Source: Viscum album (lineage: Eukaryota; Streptophyta; Magnoliopsida; Santalales; Viscaceae). Taken from it: a stretch of DNA of 64,000 nucleotides. Made by a program: the position numbers and the translations under genes. The notes beneath the pieces are model-generated. The model was given only the letters and a program-made list of their open reading frames with translations, was not told where the DNA came from and did not search any database. Positions 12,976-24,870 of this stretch are shown piece by piece; the stretch's first letter is position 1, and the number at the start of each line of letters is the position of its first letter. Location of the stretch: contig OY728121.1 of assembly GCA_963277665.1 (NCBI GenBank), forward strand, positions 958,804,097-958,868,096, given 5' to 3'.

Positions 12976-14400
12976 TAAAATGCTTCGTCAGCAAGGTGTT
13001 GGGACACTATGAGAATCAATTTCCCAGTCATCAGAGTATACCACAAATGATACAATTGGATAATAATCATGTTATGATACTACCATAGATGAAGAGGAAT
13101 GACTAATGTTCTTATGTTTCAATTATATAATTATTTCATTTAATTGTTAAATCAACAATATACTGGTTATACGAATTATGGAGATAAATAAGGATTGTAC
13201 TACAGTACTATTTTATTGAAGATTTGCGATTATATGGTTTTATGAAATGTGACATAATAGTAAGCTACAATTTTTTGAAAATAAAAATTTTAATGAAAAG
13301 TAATCCTTAATATCTTCCTAATAATGAGGTAGAGATTATAGAATAAGAGATCATTGATTTGGATAAATTATATTGGATATTATTAACTACCTTGAAACTG
13401 ATTAATGATTTTTTTATTTCATCATGGTTGGATTTTACAACATTTTTGGATGGAAGGATTATATCCAGTATTATATAAGGAATAAGGGATCATGATTGTA
13501 ATCAATAATGTTTTATGGTAATTCAGGACTTGCAGTGTTTTAAAAGAATAAATGATGAAGGTGTTCACATATTATTACGTGGAAAAAAGGATCTTCATTG
13601 TGTTTACCTTCCTTATAAATTTTGGACTGTGAGTTTGGATATAATTATTTTGGATAATTCTAGTTTGAGATTATTTTTAGATTACCATAAAAGGACAACC
13701 TGGAGGTCGGGAGGCAAGTCGTCGCGTTCAGAAAGGCCGTGATACTTTAACCCACAACTAAAGGGGGACAAGGGTTTATCACCTTCCACTGGCCCACGAG
13801 ATTTCCTTGATTGAATAATATATTTTTTTTAAATGTTCTGGTAGATGAATTATAAATTCATTTTTTTGGAATCTTATATGAATAGGAAAAAGAGAATATT
13901 TTTTTTGTTCTATAATCTTTTAAAGTGAAAGATAATTTTGTGTTAGAAATGAGTTAAAGGTTCGAACTCTAATTATCAAGTGTATATTTTTTTATTCTCT
14001 TATTCTATGAAGAAATTAATTCTAAAACATTAGGTAGAAGATCATGAAACTAAAAATTTGTTATCCTAATACCTTATGTTTTGTTGAACTGGTGATATTT
14101 TAAATCGTCATAGATTGATGGCTTTGAGGCCCCCAAATATAAAATTGTTTGTGAATGATAACCACAATAACTCCCTATAAATATTTACATTTTCCCTCCA
14201 ATTACATGTCTCTAATTTCCACCAACATTCTCTTAATTGAGATCATAATTTGGTGGTGACTTTTTCATTCCCATTTCTTTCTTATTAAGACAAAATTTTA
14301 TTAGCCCAATTTCCAATGTGAGGTTTCCCACAAAGGCATTTTCTATTTTCAACCTATTATTTTTTAAGAAAAATTTCAAATTGCGAGGATGGAATTTATT
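12976..14400 (+). other. Family A internal region downstream of gag
   Basis: It should hold protease and the rest of pol but is only ~1.4 kb and heavily mutated. A possible protease relic lies at about 13190-13470 (low certainty). It includes a GC-richer island (about 13690-13810) unlike its surroundings and a tRNA-like B-box GGTTCGAACTC at about 13952-13962. The last ~250 bases resemble the region before the 3' LTR in family C (29100-29450 and 42240-42560). No RT motif was seen. Confidence 0.45.
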
Positions 14401-14401
14401 T

Positions 14402-14414
14402 AAGGAGGGAAGAT
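14402..14414 (+). promoter_or_regulatory. Polypurine tract of family A
   Basis: AAGGAGGGAAGAT lies immediately before the start of the right LTR. This is the expected place and composition for the plus-strand primer of an LTR element. Confidence 0.75.
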
Positions 14415-17400
14415 AGTAAAATCCCAAGATTTCTTTGTACGTTATTTATTCAAAGTAATGCAATAACTTGCCCTACACGCAACAGTGATTTCAAGCACAC
14501 CATTACTTACAAAAATAGTCGTTCAAAAGCGGTTCTGAATATTATTAACTGAATTTTGAACATTATATAATTATTATCATTTTATAATCCATATTATCAG
14601 TTTCTTAGACATAATGTAAGAACAAATTAAATTTTTTCAGATAAAAGATTTATTTTTCGAAAAATGCAATTTTACCGCCTTTTAATAGAGATCCCATTTT
14701 AAATCCTATATTTCAAACTTTTATATATTCAATTTTAAAAATAAACTTCTTCTTCAGAATCGAGACATAATAAGTTAGTTTTAATATATTTTTGGTGTTT
14801 TTCTGATAACTTTCATATTTTGGTGAATAGTGAAAAATACTATATTTTATTTGAAAACAACATTTTTAATCAAAAAAATTGATAGTGTTGAATTATAAAT
14901 TTAAATTTTTTTGAAGTATAATTAGATTATATTTTTACCATTTAATCCAATGATGGTAATTATATATAATTTCACTATAAAATTGGACATAAACAATTAT
15001 CAATCTTTTGATAATTATTATTTCTTAAAAATACGCTTTTTGATTTTGACAATAGAAATTAGATTGATATTAATTAATGTAACATCAATGTTTTGAAATT
15101 GGTAAAATATAATTCATTTCTGAATTTGGAATATCAATATTAGATTAGCATGAATTTTTGGTATTTTTCTAAAAACATTCAATTTTTAATGAATACTGAG
15201 AAACACCGAGTTATTGTTTAAAACCGAATTTTTATTTACATATTTATTTATTTTATTTAAATTTCTTTTAAGTCTAAATAGATATATAATACCTATATAT
15301 GTTCAATATAATTCATTAGAGTCAGTTTATAATTATTTTATATATATATAAATTTTATTTAACTTTTTACAGTAATTTACCCACCTCCTAGGAGTATTTG
15401 AAAATTTACATAAAACATAATTTTATGACTTCTGTGAGTTTAATTTCAAAAATAATAGAGACATGGTTGATATAAATAATTAAAATTTGATTCAGTAAGA
15501 CAAAAATAATTTTTGGTGAATAGTAACTTTTAACTTTTATTTACCATGGTAAAAAGTAAATAGGGTAATTAAGGGAAAAAATGATATTATTATTATTACC
15601 CTAACACATGTCTTAATTATATAGGATAAGTTTAATTCAACCAAAAAAACTTAGGAATAAAATATGATCCTATAGGTCCACTTGGACAAGATTAGGACAT
15701 TTATTAATATTTAATTCAAAGAAGAGTTAAAAGTGTTAAATTCATTGTTTAATAACTAAATAATTCTGAATATAGGGTTACACATAAGATAAATTAGGGA
15801 ATAAATATTAATTAGAAAACAAAAAAAATTTCCTAACTAATGATATTTTATTTCTATTTTTTATAAATTTAATAATTTAATTTATTTATCACACAATGAT
15901 GATGTAGTAATTACCTTATTAATGAAATATTAAAATAAAGTGATGTTATAAATATCCAAATAAATGTAATTTGAGGATTTTTATGAATTAAACTAATTTT
16001 CTAGAAAACATATTTCATGTTAGGGTTTTTTAGATGAATTTTATTTGAAGTAATAATTATTTTATGAATTTAGAAAAAAAAACAAAATACCAAATAGTGT
16101 CAAAATTGTCATAAAAGAGTTTTAAAAAAAATATTTTATTATTAATTGATATTCTATTCATAAAAATATAAGGGTCAGCCAAAAGACTTATATAATGATA
16201 ATTGTATCATTAATGGACCACTTGGGGTTCTCTTGGATGTATATAGAATGTTTATTAACCATATAATATAAAAATACAAAGAGAAATGGTAAATGTCAAA
16301 CTATTTAACTATGAGTTAAATCTAAAAGATAAAGTTAATATAGTGACCCAAAGCTATCTAAAACCATTTGGATGAGTGGTTTTCAACCCATCCCTGCCTT
16401 ATCCCCAAAATAAATCATTTTTGGGCCATTAAAAACCGAAAATTATTTTATTATAAAATAATATTTCTAGCTTTTCCTAAGGTGCCTCTCACCCCTCTTA
16501 TAAAGGGGCACTCCCCCTTCACTCTAATTCACACCTTCAAAGCCATTTGGATCGGCAAAAACCTGCCCAAATACCATATCAACTGTCCTATATTAATTCT
16601 AGTGGCCTTTATATAGTATTAAAGAAAACCTAAGGATCCCTTTTCATCAAATCAAAAGAAAGAACCCGAAGAAGTGGTATATATTTCATCACCTCTTTAA
16701 AGTTCATATCTTCTTCCACATCCTCTTTCATTGTTATTTCCATTATAAAATAATAACTCTAGTATCTTCTATATAATATGATATTATTATTAATATGGTA
16801 CAACCATATTCATTACACTTTTCATCATGTGAATGACATGTCACCATATGTGCATATGTACGGCTTACCGTCTCCACGTCGTGGTGTAATTGTTATTCAA
16901 TACATTTTTATTTGGATGGGTATAATAATGATGTGTAAGTGATGTAAATAATAAATGTAAAATAATAATGATTATGTATATATGATATAAATTCCAATTA
17001 TATATTATTTAACATCAAAAAACTGATAGTGACACTTGTGCGTACGTACGAATTACTGTCTCCACAAACGCGATGAGATTCATTCCCCATTGTATCAATT
17101 CAAGACTAATTTTCATTAGATGATTAAAAATAATGTTTGAAGATTTAATATCATTCTAAATATAAATTAGATACATCCTATACATAAAAAAAAATTACTT
17201 ACGTAATAAATAATATAAAGGAAAACAAATCAGTTAACACCTGTAACGATGATGATACTAAGATATTATTAACAAAGCAATGTTAAAAGATCATATATGA
17301 TATCATATTAATGTATATGATTATTTAATAATTTAATAATTATTATTTCACCATTATACAGGTGGTTAACCTAACCTCTACCCCGGAAAAGTACAAGGTA

Positions 17401-18688
17401 AGGGTTAATTTCACAATCTCTTTATTATCTGAGGTTGTTTATATGTGATCGTCTACTGGGACTTCTTTATCATCCACATCCATGTTTCATAAAAATGTAT
17501 TTCAAAACATTCCTAATATTTTATAGACTATGGGTTAAAGTAATTTATACCCTTGTTTGACTTTAATAAGATGATTATAATGTAATATCTCCGTCATTTT
17601 CAAAAAAGGTACTTTTGGAACAATTCGACACATTTAATGTAAGAATGTTTTTTTAACCTATACGGTTGTGCGACTATTTTCTGCCGTTATAACATCGTCG
17701 AAGCTTCCCTTATAAGATTATATTAATATTTTAAAATATAAAATTTTTCTTTTATAATTACGTGTCTTTAAAATTATTTCAAAATTGAAAGATATATTTT
17801 TCTAAAAAGGTTTTGATTTCATCTATGTCAACATCCATTGATGGATTTTTAGTTAGTTTGAAGTTGATTTATTATGATACAAAACATCCATATTTTATTG
17901 AAGGTTTCTGATATGTTTGAATTTTGATGTGTTATTTCATTCCATTCATGGTTTATGGATAAATTATTGATATTTCATATGCCAGTTTTAATATGAATGA
18001 TTATGTTATGATTAAACCATTTCATTTGAGGAATATATTGGACTTAGTAAGTGACAGGTGGAGCCCGCTATAGCTCCTCGATGCATCGGTAGGACTCCTG
18101 ATAGAAACTAGTGTCTTGGAAAAAGGCCTTGACAAAATCATAGTTTTAGTCTTGGCACAAGGACATGACTTTGTGGTTATAAAAGTATGGAATTATGCAT
18201 TCCATCATTATGAAAGTGGCTATTGATATTGAATGTGATTATTCGACTAGTAGAATATCCATGTGAGTAAGTAAATGGAATTATTTTGATTTATATTTTC
18301 CATATTATCATGACGTTTATGTTGAAAGGGATTTTATTTTAGTTTTATACATTGCCTTAAATGGTTATGCTTATTTATGAAAGCATCCGCTATATTTTTA
18401 TCCTTACTGAGCATCTAAGCTCACCCCATTCTATGTTTTATTTTTTCCAGGATGCGAAGAAGTATAGTATGACTGACCTGCAGTGATAGTCTATGGTATC
18501 TCAGTGTTGTCTATGAAAACAATGATGTTGTATTTTTTCATTTTATGATGTAATGTAAACCTTATTATTGTATCAATTACATCTAAGGTTACTAAATTGA
18601 TCGGGGTTTCGAGACTTGATCTTTTGTTATCATTCCAATGATATGAAATAATGAACCGAATCTTGGCTTTTGGGGTTTGGGTGTTACA
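14415..18688 (+). repeat. Family A 3' LTR
   Basis: It begins AGTAAAATCCCAAGATT (the TG end mutated to AG) and ends TTTGGGTGTTACA directly before the TGTGT duplication. Collinear with 7822-12086. Confidence 0.88.
16850..17075 (+). repeat. Two ~188-base-spaced LTR modules (3' LTR copy)
   Basis: GTGCATATGTACGG + CTTACCGTCTCCACG starts at 16850. GTGCGTACGTACGA + ATTACTGTCTCCACAAACG starts at 17038. The spacing is 188 bases. The second is followed by CGATGAGATTCATT, matching the CGATGT-ATTCATT continuation of the family-C modules. Confidence 0.75.
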
Positions 18689-18693
18689 TGTGT
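18689..18693. repeat. Target-site duplication (right), TGTGT
   Basis: Matches the TGTGT at 7817-7821 and fixes the right boundary of the family-A element. Confidence 0.85.
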
Positions 18694-19177
18694 TATTTTA
18701 GAGGTTGGTTTTAGGAATTTAAGTTAGATTACAATTAATATTTTCTTAAACGGTTTTGAGACCCTATGCCTCATGGCGGTAGAAATTTTTTTAAACGGTG
18801 GAAGTTTGTTCATGAAAAATAGAAGCTTGACACTAATTTACTTCCTTTAAAGAGGTGTGTCTTGCCATCAAAAGTTATTATATATAAATAGTTATATTTC
18901 TAAATTGGTATTCAATGTATAGTTTGATAAATTATTTTAAATGAACATTTTTTGAGTTGTTTTCTTAAGAATTGTATGATTTTTCAATGCCATTTATTTT
19001 ACATAATATCATTCATGATTAATTTTCTTATTCTACTTTGTCATTTTTAGTTATAATATGACTCTTATATAAATACTTGGGTTTTATTTTTTCAGATTTA
19101 TTCATCTCTTTTCAGAATGTTTATTACATATCTTACTTAAATTATTTTAATAAACTTTAGGCACATTTTAATATATA

Positions 19178-22100
19178 TGGATAAAAGCTGGAGCACATTA
19201 CTATGGAATGTAGTTCAGGATGCTAAGGGTTTGGAGGTGTTTTTAAATTCTTGAATGTCCAATCGATCTACTGATGGGAAAATAAGATTTTCATGTCTTA
19301 AATGTAAATTAATAATATGGATGAAAAGGCCACATGTTTATAAACACTTGATATTAATTCAATTCCCTGGTTGGTATTTTTTATGGGATTGGCATGGAAA
19401 ATTGAATTGAACAGAAATATTGAGCATTGATTTAAATCAACAGAATTAGCTACCAAATTCACCGACAATATAAAATGAAATAAAAAAACATACAAATGAT
19501 GGTTTTAGAATAGAAAAACGAAAAAATCAGTTACAAAACATATCGTAACCACCATTTCAGGGTTCTACAAATAGTAACATGACATGTGAGGTTTTGGGAA
19601 GATAGGAGAACAAGATCAATATTTTTACATATCATTGGATAATCCTCTTGATTCTGTGGAGACATATGCATGATATAACTTCACTAATAATAAAAATGTG
19701 TTTCACTATTTATTTGAAGATGGAAAAAAGAGTTGTATGGTGGATGTTTGAAATATTAAAATGTTTCATATTTATTGATATTTTATCTTGTTAAATACTT
19801 ATATGGAATTAAATATAAGGCGATTTCCCTGATATTGGAAATTTTTCTTGATTCATTTCCAAAAGCTAAGATCCTGATGTCTTTTGTGATATTAATAAAA
19901 TTGTTAACCTGATTTGACTGAATTATAAAAAAATATATTCTTATCCCATTTATTGTATGCTTTATTGAGTAGGGGATTCATGCATGTAGGATTGAAAAAA
20001 TATCCTCTTCTAGTCAGTAGTCAATCAGTGATATTGGATGTCTAAATAAACATATTACTATGAATAATAAGAAACAAAAGAAACCACCTAAAAAGGTTTT
20101 TTGTTAATTCATTTTGATGCCTTGATTTAAATGATAATTCATGTCATTTAAAATTAATGAGAACATGAAGTGGAATTTTAAAAATAATAAAAATGGCGGG
20201 TCAATTCCATATCCCAGAGACTCACTGTAATAGAAAAAAATTGATTCATTAGATCCAATTTTCTCATACAATCCATGTAATTTGTGATTGGTACTGATTA
20301 TTATGCATGCAACACATTTGGGATTTTGATAACTAGTTATATAATTTGGCCATTTTTTTTGATCCCTTACAATCATCCTACATGATTGTGTATTCAATAA
20401 AAAAACATTTACCATTTCAATAATTATTAAAGGAACAAAAGTCATAGAATGATACGGATGTATACATGAAGCCTCTAATTGAATAAATAAAGGATTTATG
20501 GATAACAATTGATTAGAAATATGATGAAACTTGTAAAACAATGTTCAAAATTCATGTTGTAGTAATGTGGACCAATAGTGACCTCCCAATACATGTAAAA
20601 TTATATTGTTCGAACACATTCACAGGTTCAGAATTTCCTATTTGTAACATTTGATTTAAGCTAATAAGACTACATTATTTTAAAAAATGGTTCCTCTTAT
20701 AGAATTGATGATTTATTGATGCATTAAAGAGATTTCAGTTGAACAAGTCAAAATTAAGTGGTTATATTGATTGTAGACCACCTCGAATGTTGTTTAATGG
20801 TTCTGAAATATTGGCACAAAATAGAAAAATTGGAAAAAAAATTAGGAAGATGTTTTATTTGATTGTTAGTGGGAAATGAGTTCAAATTGAATTGTCATAG
20901 GAAATTGGAACACAAAAATTGGATAAAAATGTGTATTCATCGAACATCCATGCTGGGAATTTAATTTTTGTGTCAAATAATCTTCATTTTTTCATTTTGA
21001 GAAGAATTTTTGTGATCATTTGATCTTTATATTTCATAATGATCATGTAAATTCAAAGGAACATGTCAATGACATGAAGTAAATACAAACAATAAAAATA
21101 AATAATGATCCCTATTAAAATTATATTGGAAACATATTCTCTATAAATTTTTAAAATTTAAAATATGGATAAATATATATTCTAATGAATTTTAAAATGT
21201 GTGAAGGAATCAGAAAAGAATTCAAATAATATCTCATGGTGTTTCAACATAATTCAATTTAGTTCACATCGGGTGAAAATTCATGATTCTTATATTTGGA
21301 TAAAATAGTGACTATAAGTGGAGTAATATATATTATTATCGAAAAAGGTTTCTTGATTTATACAATTTTTTTGATATTCTTCAGACAATTATATGAGAAC
21401 ACTCCACAACCAAATGAGCATCTGATCCTTCAGGATAGATTTTTATTGACACTTGTTTCAGTGGATAAAAAACTTCATCCATCATTGTTTACTATACTGA
21501 TGCATTTAACTGTGCATTTGATCCAAAAAACCAAATTAAGAGGCCTCATACATTATCAATTGATGTATATAATTTAGAGGTACTTTATTTATGTGTTTTT
21601 CAAAATATTTAAAAAATTATTGAGCCTTCATTAAAAACATAATTATGTTTTAATTATTTTATTTCACATCTCTCTTAGTCATTTGAAATCATATATGAAA
21701 ACAAATATCATCCTAATGGATCTGTTAATGAATGATATTTTGTAGAGCAGTGTCTTACCTATTTTTCTAGATACCTGGACGATATTGAGGAAAGATTAAA
21801 TAATGTTGGATGTGTGGATGAAACATCATCTCAATCTTAACTACATTGGAAATAATATTTCTTTCTTACTATTAGCTGATCAGTTGGGAAGATTTCAGAT
21901 ATTACACTAATAGAAATGGAATTATTACAAGCATGCATATATGTGCATATGAATTATGAAATTAAAGAACCACATATTGAAGATATATGGATACAAATAA
22001 TGAGGTCAATTAAAATATGATCAGAAAATGAAAATGATATAAAAAAAGTAATAAAATGATATTGTAGAATGGTTTTAACATCATTTAAGTACATATATAT

Positions 22101-22665
22101 TTTAATCCATTTAGAAATTAGTTTTACACATATTTTTTAAATCAAATGATGTTTATTAATTTTTGTACTTCATGAATACAGATACTAATGTTTAATTGTT
22201 ATAATATTTGATATTTCTAGGTTGATATCCTCTAAAACATGTTAGAAATTTTGATTCTTAAACTATTAATGTATTTAAATTTTGTACAGTCGATCAAGAA
22301 GAGGGTTTGAAAACACAAAATAGTGGTATATTTACGGTTTCAGAATTGGGATACTATGTAAAATTTATTGATATTATCTAAATAAACTACCACATTCATT
22401 TTCAATTGTTTCATTAAAATTATATTTTGTCAACAGTACCAACCATATTAAAAGATATTCCATTCAATTTAATTTTTTTATCTTGTTTCTCTTGATGGTT
22501 ATTGGTCACCACCAATTACATGATTCAAACATATTATCATTGTAAATAGAAATGATATATTATGTGGATGATATAATGGATGAAGGGTGGAGTGTCGTTG
22601 TTCATATAACACAAAGTGACTTGAATGATATGAGTGATGAAGTGTTATATATGAAATCTAAAATT
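19178..22665 (+). pseudogene. CACTA transposase TNP2 relic
   Basis: Pieces appear in family order. The transposase-associated N-terminus is at 19178 (MDKSWSTLLW...GLEVFLNS, IRFSCLKCK, HLI...WYFLWDWHGK). The Transposase_21 catalytic core is at about 20270-20510: PFFLIPYNLPPW-like text decayed to WPFF*SLTIILHDC, then TISIIIKGTKV. A segment GYIDCRPPRMLFNG is at 20760. The DUF4218 domain is at 21445-21577 (KKLHPSLFTILMHLTVHLIQ, LRGLIHYQLMY), followed by VEQCLTYFSRYLDDIE at 21740. A DUF4216-like end is at 22320-22660 (SGIFTVSELGYYVKFIDII, DEGWSVVVHITQSDLNDMSD). Numerous stops; probably also introns. The open frame on the opposite strand at 20104-20541 is a shadow of the catalytic core. Confidence 0.8.
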
Positions 22666-23269
22666 GAATCCAATCAACAAAAAACAAACAAACATATTTT
22701 TCCATCATTATATGGAAAATAATAGTATTTCATCGGTGGATGAGGTAGATAATGTATTGATGGAGATAGACGATGAAATTATTGAAGGAAAAAATGATTG
22801 TATGTCGAGTCACCAATTAATTTATGAACGTATTATTTTTTATTTTTTGTAATTCATTATCATATTTATATATTTGTTTTAGTACCATTCATTTTGTATC
22901 ATTTCTAATTTTTTCATCCTGAAATTTTTAAAAAATATGTTTCCATGTTAATTTTATTGGATTAAAGGAAAATACTAAAAAGTAATAATCATTTCAATGA
23001 TCCTAGTTAACTACCACTTGAAATTCCGCCAACCACACAAATAGATGATGGTCCACCAGTTTCCCTTTTTACAGTATCTAAGACATCCTTGGTCTTCCCC
23101 CATTTAGCATCCCTCACAACCTCAATTCCATTAGCATATTGACACTCTCCCTATCCTTCCAATATGAATTTGAGATAGTGAAACCCCATTAAGTAGGTTT
23201 AATAGTTTAGGAACAAAGATACACTCTTATTTCATCATGAGGATACTGTTGGGTGATAACCATAGGTAG

Positions 23270-24870
23270 AAAAATTATTGGGAATAAATTTATTACAATT
23301 TTTTATATTACAATCTTTTTTTTCATAAAACATGAAAACAATGTTACTAAAAAGAGAAATATGAATAGTTTACATGTTTGGAATCTGAAAAGACATAAGA
23401 TAGTTGTCTCATTTGACTATAATGGGATGCCCATGGATGATGTCACATGATTTTTCCCCAGATTCCAAGTCAACTAGTGACGAATCTGGTTACCTTTCTA
23501 ATTACATTTTCTGATTGGAGGCAGCTCTCTCAATAGTGGTAAAATAATTTATTTGATTCCTAGATAAAGGTAATTTTAATAAATAATGGTTTAATGGAAT
23601 GTCATTATGTTATTAAACTCAAATATTTTAAAAAATAAATCTCTTCGTACAAATGTTATTCCACTTTAACATTTCTAATATTATAAAATGAAAGTGGATG
23701 TTGAAAAATTTGTGTAGGAAATGAAAGGATTTTAATCAACGATTATGGAATGAATTTAATCATACTTATTTAACCACACAAAAATATTATTATATGGTAC
23801 CTAAAGGGGTTCCTTAAGAGAAATAAAATTAGTTTTTTGATAGCCATCGTTATGAGAATCACATGGTATTGGAATATATATTATTATATTAATCTCATTT
23901 TTTCATATATAAATAAATATGGAATGAGATGGAATTTAGTAAATTACTATTAAATTACATGTTATTAATTTTAGTAATTTTTATTAAAAATTAATCAGGT
24001 TGAGCTAAAAAAATTATTCCCCACACAGTCATGTCAAGGTTTTTTTACCAAAGCATATTGACTCTGGTAATATTTTCAATAGTTTAAACATATTTTAGAA
24101 ACAATTTTTTGATAAAAATATTATATTATTGAATTGTTTTTATTTAATGTAGTCAATGAATTTTTGGAACCATGTCTCCTGAAAAAATATTTAGTTGGAT
24201 GTACATAGAAAATATGATGTCAGTTATTTTAATGAGACTACCAATAAAGATGAGCTATGAATTCATTTTTCATTGTAATAACTTATTGTCAGTTGTAACT
24301 ATGTTAATATTTATTTCTTCTAATATGATTAATATTTTACTTATAGGTAAAAATAAAATAACTATGGGATGTTAATCCCTTACAGTATTTCTTAGTCTCA
24401 TTGGTTGATCAACTTGGTCAATCCTTGTGAAAGAGCATCTTGGTCAAGTGTGTGGGATGATTTTGGGACCATTTCCATCATTGGAATTTGAAATGCCATA
24501 GGGTATTGCATCAAAATCTACCAATGGTTTTATTTACTTCTTACATAAATATCTTTATAGGTATATTTTTCAATCAATGGAACAATTTAGGAACAATGAT
24601 CTAAAATAAAGATGAAAATTCAACGGTTATTGCTTTAATTAAACCACTAATTGAATTATATCATAAGAAAACTGGATTTATCCCCAGTAATGTTGCCTCG
24701 ATGGATGGAATTGAGAAGGTAAATAACACAACTTCAAAATAATTTAGTACAAATAAATTATTAGTTTTATGTTCAAATATAAAAATAAAAAATTGTTTAT
24801 TTTCAACATATTTATGTTGTAGGTTCCAGTATAAGTGAGCAGACCTAGAGAGGGAGAGGTTGTCGATCAA
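23270..24870 (+). pseudogene. En/Spm-type second transposon gene (plant transposase Ptta/En/Spm family) relic
   Basis: Scattered but ordered matches to the second CACTA gene family are present. VWNLKRHKIVVSFDYNGMPM is at about 23382-23440 (compare the KIVVEFNELGQPVG block). SDWRQLSQ is at about 23512. PKGVP*EK*N*FFDSHRYENHM is at about 23800 (PPGVPEEQWKELVEYW block). AKKIIPHTVMSRFFYQS is at about 24006 (the AKQKIPHTSGSKSF block). ELYHKKTGFIPSNVASMDG is at about 24652-24710. It follows TNP2 on the same strand, as in autonomous CACTA elements. Stops and probable introns break it; function lost. Confidence 0.65.

Larger units (their letters stand above)
7822..18688 (+). mobile_element. Non-autonomous Ty3/gypsy-type LTR retrotransposon with very long LTRs (family A)
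   Basis: This is a complete 10.87-kb element: two 4.27-kb LTRs in direct orientation, a PBS two bases inside the left LTR, a purine-rich PPT before the right LTR, and TGTGT duplications on both flanks. The internal region is only about 2.3 kb. It keeps a decayed gag with a zinc knuckle but no recognisable RT, RNase H or integrase. Proportions like these resemble LARD-type derivatives that depend on a relative for enzymes. In one 200-base stretch I compared by eye (10240-10440 against 16840-17040) the LTRs differ at very roughly 15% of positions, so the insertion is old. It sits in or next to a decayed CACTA element. Confidence 0.88.

Noticed and set aside
13690..13810. Organelle or rRNA insertion
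   Set aside because: No stretch that I could match confidently to plastid, mitochondrial or rRNA sequence; left as unassigned.
20104..20541. 145-codon open frame on the minus strand
   Set aside because: The plus strand here matches the TNP2 catalytic core; the minus frame is a shadow with no recognisable domain.
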